Part shown: positions 5,408-8,683 of the stretch, piece after piece | Numbering within the stretch: position 1 is the first letter of the stretch | Layout of the letters: every line of letters begins with the position of its first letter | DNA from: Bordetella parapertussis | GTDB lineage: Bacteria > Pseudomonadota > Gammaproteobacteria > Burkholderiales > SG8-41 | Length of the DNA stretch: 8,683 bases | Direction: 5' to 3' | Assembly: GCA_945863085.1 (NCBI GenBank) | Contig: CAMBCD010000096.1 | Span: 1 to 8,683, forward strand | Notes under the pieces: model-generated | What the model was told of the DNA's origin: nothing | The model's database searches: none | Seen by the model: the letters and a program-made list of their open reading frames with translations, nothing else | Program-made: the position numbers and the translations under genes

Positions 5408-6601
5408 ATGGATTTTGCACTGAACGAAGAGCAGCGCGGCTGGCAGATGGAGGCGCGGAAGTTTGCCGAAGAGGAAATCCGGCCCCTGTCGGTGGCCCGC
5501 GACCAGATTGCCAATCCCAAGGACACTTTTGACTGGGAGATCATCAAGAAGGGCTCGAAACTGGGTTTTCGCACGTTGGCGGTGCCACGGGCATGGGGCG
5601 GACACGAGGCGGATTTTGTCACCCAGGCGCTGGTGATGGCGGAACTCGCGCGCGGCGACAGCTCGGTATCCAAGACTTTCAGTCAGTGCTGGAAATGGAG
5701 CCACCTGATCGCGGCTTCGTGCACGGAAGACCAGAAAGAACGTTTCCTGAAACCCTTCCTCGCTGATGACGGTTTTGTGCTGGGCAAGGGTGGCACCGAG
5801 GCCAATGCCGGTTCCGACAACCGCATGCCGCCGGAAAACGATCCCAAGGCCGGCTGGAAACTGCGCGCTGAACGCAAAGGCGACGAGTGGATCCTCAACG
5901 GAACCAAGATGTTCATCGCCAACGGCAGTGTCGCCAAGCTGTTTTTTGTCGATGCGCGGACCAATCCCGAAGTCGGCATCCGCGAAGGCAGCACGATGTT
6001 TCTGATACCGCGGGATACGCCGGGATTCCGCATCGGCAAGGTGTTCAATAAACGCGGCTGGCGGTTTTACCAGAATGGCGAACTGATATTCGAGAACGCA
6101 CGGGTGCCGCATACCAACGTGGTGGGCGAAGTCAACGGCGGTGTCAAGGCACGCGCCACCGACAAGTCCGAGTTCGGCGACATTGAGCTGGCGGCCAATG
6201 CCCTGGGCATCTGCGATGACGCGGTTGGCATGGCGATGCACTTCGCCAGGAACCACAAACGCGCCGGCAAGCTGGTCATCGACCACCAGCTGGTGCAGTT
6301 GAAACTGAACGAGATGTATATGCTGACCGAGGCGCTGCGCTCATTCGTGTTGCGCACCGCCTGGGAACGCGACCGCAAGCTGCCGGATTACGGCAACAAC
6401 GTGCTGGTGATGAATTATTCGCAGGAAGTCGTGCAGCGCGTAACGCGAGCCAACATGGACATCCACGGCCCCGAAGGCTGCATGATGCACGCCCGTGTCG
6501 ACAAGCTGGTGCGCGACGCAATGGTCTGGACCCACCTCGCCGGCGACACCGTGCAGCGGGTCAAGGTGGTCAAGCGCCTGCCGCTGACGCTGCCGACCTG
6601 A
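5408..6601 (+). CDS. Acyl-CoA dehydrogenase-family protein, second gene of the pair
   Basis: A 397-residue ACAD; AGGAG (5398-5402) lies 5 bases before ATG. By family role, FAD-dependent alpha,beta-dehydrogenation of an acyl-CoA with electrons passed to ETF. The N-terminal domain starts MDFALNEEQRGWQMEARKFA, with VPRAWGGHEAD (59-69). The flavin-binding motif is intact as TEANAGSD (130-137), followed by EWILNGTKMFIANG (160-173). The C-terminal domain carries DHQLVQLKLNEMYMLTEALR (292-311), DIHGPEGCM (351-359) and KLVRDAMVW (366-374). Where MCAD-type enzymes have the catalytic Glu (YEGT), this protein has LAGD, with Ala378 at the Glu position and Gly379 conserved. A base at another position, as in the isovaleryl-CoA group, is possible: acidic residues Glu255, Asp258 and Glu260 lie near the corresponding helix. 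It is probably co-transcribed with the preceding ACAD. Substrate unknown. Confidence 0.92.
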   Translation: MDFALNEEQRGWQMEARKFAEEEIRPLSVARDQIANPKDTFDWEIIKKGSKLGFRTLAVPRAWGGHEADFVTQALVMAELARGDSSVSKTFSQCWKWSHLIAASCTEDQKERFLKPFLADDGFVLGKGGTEANAGSDNRMPPENDPKAGWKLRAERKGDEWILNGTKMFIANGSVAKLFFVDARTNPEVGIREGSTMFLIPRDTPGFRIGKVFNKRGWRFYQNGELIFENARVPHTNVVGEVNGGVKARATDKSEFGDIELAANALGICDDAVGMAMHFARNHKRAGKLVIDHQLVQLKLNEMYMLTEALRSFVLRTAWERDRKLPDYGNNVLVMNYSQEVVQRVTRANMDIHGPEGCMMHARVDKLVRDAMVWTHLAGDTVQRVKVVKRLPLTLPT

Positions 6602-6665
6602 CGTCGCTGACTGAACCGCGGGCGGCATTACCCCGGCCCCTTGCGGCTGTTTGCGTTTTTGCCAG

Positions 6666-6701
6666 ACCCCCTCAGCCATCGCGTTGAGGGGGTTTGTCTT
6701 T
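6666..6701 (+). terminator. Rho-independent terminator after the acyl-CoA dehydrogenase pair
   Basis: ACCCCCTCA (6666-6674) pairs with TGAGGGGGT (6685-6693) around a 10-base loop, followed by a T-rich tail (TTTGTCTTTA). It ends the dehydrogenase transcription unit 65 bases after the stop codon. The remaining 50 bases to the next ATG show no promoter I would call, although one is expected for the hydratase gene. Confidence 0.85.
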
Positions 6702-6751
6702 ATTGTTTCCGCGGTTCTGGCTTGTGGAAGTTGCACGAAAGGAAAAAGTAG

Positions 6752-7546
6752 ATGAAAACGGCGGCAGACAGTGGTGACCTGGTTCTTGTCCGTATTGATG
6801 AACGGGGTGATGCCGGGCGCGTGGCCCATGTGACGATCAACAATCCGGCAAAACGTAACGCGCTTGGCATGGCGGGAAAACGGGCAATCGCCACCGCATT
6901 TTCCCGCTTGTCCCAGGATGAGAAACTGCGCGCTGTCGTGCTGACCGGGGCGGGCGACAGGTCTTTTATTGCCGGGGCTGACTTGGCGGAAATGAAAGAT
7001 CTGAGCGTTGAGGAGGCCGAGGAGGAACACACGCTGACCCATTACGCCTGTGACTCGATACGCCGCTGTCCCGTCCCGGTAATTGCACGTGTGAATGGTT
7101 ATTGTTTGGGTGCGGGGATGGAACTTGCCGCCTCATGTGACATGCGGGCTTCCGCGGATCATGCGAAATTCGGCATGCCCGAGGTGCGCGTTGGTCTGCC
7201 TTCCGGCATGGAGGCCGCACTCCTGCCTTCGTTATTGGGCTGGGGGCGCGCGGCTGAACTGGTTCTGACGGGCGACATATTCGATGCCAAGGACATGTAT
7301 CAGTTTGGATTTGTGCAAAAACTCGTCCCCGCAGCTGAATTGGATGCTGCAGTGGAGAAGTGGGTACAGTCACTATTGATCAGCGGCGCACGGGCAGTGC
7401 GATTGCAGAAGTCGTTATTGCGGGATTGGGAGCGCATGTCATTGACCGACAGCATTCGACGTGGCATCGAGATGTGTGTGGAGGCCCGTCGCAGCGATGA
7501 GCCATCAAAACTCATGGCTGCTTTTCTGGCGCGCAAGAAGAGTTAG
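6752..7546 (+). CDS. Enoyl-CoA hydratase/isomerase family (crotonase) protein
   Basis: A 264-residue crotonase-fold protein of normal length; AAGGA (6739-6743) lies 8 bases before ATG. Enzymes of this group hydrate trans-2-enoyl-CoA to 3-hydroxyacyl-CoA or catalyse related reactions on CoA thioesters. The start region VAHVTINNPAKRNALG (24-39) is the typical first strand and loop. FIAGADLAEM (72-81) and GYCLGAGMEL (116-125) provide the oxyanion hole. Both hydratase acidic residues appear present: Glu124 (GMELAASCD) and Glu144 (MPEVRVGLPSG), matching rat crotonase Glu144 and Glu164. A true hydratase is therefore more likely than an isomerase or decarboxylase. The C-terminus ends in the usual helical trimerisation region. 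It lies 24 bases upstream of the CoA-transferase gene, so the two are probably one transcript. Its GC content looks lower than in the genes to the left. Substrate unknown. Confidence 0.93.
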   Translation: MKTAADSGDLVLVRIDERGDAGRVAHVTINNPAKRNALGMAGKRAIATAFSRLSQDEKLRAVVLTGAGDRSFIAGADLAEMKDLSVEEAEEEHTLTHYACDSIRRCPVPVIARVNGYCLGAGMELAASCDMRASADHAKFGMPEVRVGLPSGMEAALLPSLLGWGRAAELVLTGDIFDAKDMYQFGFVQKLVPAAELDAAVEKWVQSLLISGARAVRLQKSLLRDWERMSLTDSIRRGIEMCVEARRSDEPSKLMAAFLARKKS

Positions 7547-7556
7547 CCAAAAGATG

Positions 7557-7563
7557 AAGGGAG
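7557..7563 (+). promoter_or_regulatory. Ribosome binding site fixing the GTG start of the CoA-transferase
   Basis: AAGGGAG lies 7 bases before GTG at 7571, the ideal spacing. No ATG in this frame lies between it and the conserved family start (GITVLDLGQ), so GTG is the natural initiation codon. Confidence 0.8.
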
Positions 7564-7570
7564 ATCAGCA

Positions 7571-8683
7571 GTGATAAATCAGCGCAATCCCCTGCAAGGT
7601 ATTACGGTTCTTGATTTGGGGCAGATTTATAACGGTCCTTATGCAACATTCCTGATGGCGATGGCCGGTGCCCGCATCATAAAAATTGAGCCACTTGAGG
7701 GCGAATCGATGCGTCAGCGGACTCTCATCGGAGGGGCGGCGCTGCCATTTGCCATGTTGAATTCAAACAAGCAGGCGGTCACTTTGAACCTCAAAACCAG
7801 GCGGGGGCGCGAGATTCTGCTGGATATGGCCCGCCGTGCGGATGTGCTGCTCGAGAATTTTTTGCCCGGAAAGCTGGACAAGCTTGGTGTCGGTTATGAA
7901 GTTCTGCGCGAGGTCAATCCCAGGCTCATCGTGGCCTCGGGCTCCGGATATGGAAGCACCGGACCTTATCGGGAATACCCGGCCATGGATATTTCGATCC
8001 AGGCCATGTCGGGGGCGATGAGTGTTACGGGGTTTCCGGACGGGCCGCCGACAAAAATCGGCCCGGCGCTGTGTGACTTTTCCGCTGGTGTCCATCTCTA
8101 CGGTGCAGTGGTGACTGCGCTGTACGAGCGGGAAAAAACAGGGTATGGCCAGAGAGTCGAAGTGGCGATGCTGGATGCAATCTATTTTTCCCTCGCATCC
8201 AGTCTTGGACTGTATTTTGCCTCCGGAAATTATGGCAGGGCGGTCAACTTTGAGCAGAGAACGGGCAACACGCATAGCGGAAGGGCGTCGGCACCGTATA
8301 GCGTTTATCAGGTGAAAGACGGATACATTGCCATCCTTTGTACTAATAACAAACACTGGGTCTCCCTTGCGAAAGTGATGGGCAGGGAGGGTCTGGCGTC
8401 GGATCCGAGATTCGATACTGCCAAGAAACGCGCCACACTCAGTGAGGAAGTCGACAGGATTGTTGGCGAATATGCGGAGCGGTACAAGCGTGATGAGCTG
8501 TTTGCCATTCTTTCACCACATCACATTCCCTGTGCTCCGGTGCGTGACCTGGCGGAGATTACCAATGACCGGCACCTGCATGAGCGCGGAATGCTGGAGT
8601 GGATGGAGCACCCCAAGTACGGCCGGATAGCAGCTGCACGCAGCCCGCTTCGCTTCGAAAACCAGGAACTTACGAAACTGAAA
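7571..8683 (+). CDS. Class III CoA-transferase, CaiB/BaiF family (3' partial)
   Basis: The frame is open from GTG at 7571 to the window edge, 371 codons; full-length members run about 390-410 residues, so only the last few tens are missing. By family role it transfers CoA from a donor thioester to a carboxylic acid through enzyme-bound aspartyl intermediates. Conserved blocks are GITVLDLGQIYNGPYATFLMA (10-30), ARIIKIEPLEGE (34-45), NSNKQAVTLNLKTRRG (64-79), DVLLENFLPG (91-100), SGYGSTGPY (125-133) and EKTGYGQRVEVAMLDA (188-203). The catalytic Asp is Asp169 in ALCDFSAGVHLYGA, in the setting of the FRC and CaiB nucleophile. PRFDTAKKRATLSEEVDRIV and IPCAPVRDLAEITND near the right edge are also typical. 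With the hydratase directly upstream, it likely activates the acid that the pathway degrades (inference). Donor and acceptor are unknown. Confidence 0.93.
   Translation, partial: MINQRNPLQGITVLDLGQIYNGPYATFLMAMAGARIIKIEPLEGESMRQRTLIGGAALPFAMLNSNKQAVTLNLKTRRGREILLDMARRADVLLENFLPGKLDKLGVGYEVLREVNPRLIVASGSGYGSTGPYREYPAMDISIQAMSGAMSVTGFPDGPPTKIGPALCDFSAGVHLYGAVVTALYEREKTGYGQRVEVAMLDAIYFSLASSLGLYFASGNYGRAVNFEQRTGNTHSGRASAPYSVYQVKDGYIAILCTNNKHWVSLAKVMGREGLASDPRFDTAKKRATLSEEVDRIVGEYAERYKRDELFAILSPHHIPCAPVRDLAEITNDRHLHERGMLEWMEHPKYGRIAAARSPLRFENQELTKLK

Noticed and set aside
7763..8356. Minus-strand 197-codon frame opposite the CoA-transferase
   Set aside because: It is antisense to a strongly conserved CaiB/BaiF gene and has no recognisable features.

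Overview
The window reads as accessory carbon-catabolism DNA from a GC-rich proteobacterium, most likely a betaproteobacterium of the Burkholderiales. That placement is an inference. It rests on a tandem set of Bug/TctC-type periplasmic solute-binding genes, a family greatly expanded in Bordetella, Cupriavidus and relatives, sitting beside acyl-CoA catabolic genes. Every gene I can support is on the + strand. I see no RNA genes, insertion sequences, CRISPR arrays or phage genes.

Layout. (1) 1-3035: three tandem paralogous Bug (tripartite tricarboxylate transporter, TTT) solute-binding genes about 1.1 kb apart. The first is cut by the window's left edge. The second is intact. The third is interrupted by a single in-frame amber codon. 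Each is followed by an intrinsic-terminator-like hairpin, and copies 2 and 3 each have a similar sigma70-like promoter at the same distance from the ATG, so they look like repeated self-contained transcription units. (2) 3110-3901: an SDR-fold protein whose catalytic Ser and Tyr positions hold Ala and Ser. (3) 4115-6601: two consecutive acyl-CoA dehydrogenase-family genes, both without Glu at the usual C-terminal catalytic position; the first also lacks the normal flavin-contact motif. A strong terminator follows. (4) 6752 to the right edge: an enoyl-CoA hydratase gene and a class III (CaiB/BaiF) CoA-transferase gene closely coupled, the latter cut by the right edge. This last block appears less GC-rich than the rest in hand-counted lines.

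How they may work together (inference): a carboxylic acid is captured in the periplasm by the Bug proteins, activated to a CoA thioester by the CoA-transferase, oxidised by the acyl-CoA dehydrogenase pair, hydrated by the enoyl-CoA hydratase, and possibly processed by the SDR. This is a beta-oxidation-like module. Thiolase, electron-transfer flavoprotein, the TctA/TctB membrane subunits and any regulator are not in the window, and the substrate cannot be read from the sequence. The most unusual points are the amber codon in the third Bug gene, the non-canonical active sites of the SDR and both dehydrogenases, and the terminator hairpin lying directly against the SDR ribosome binding site.
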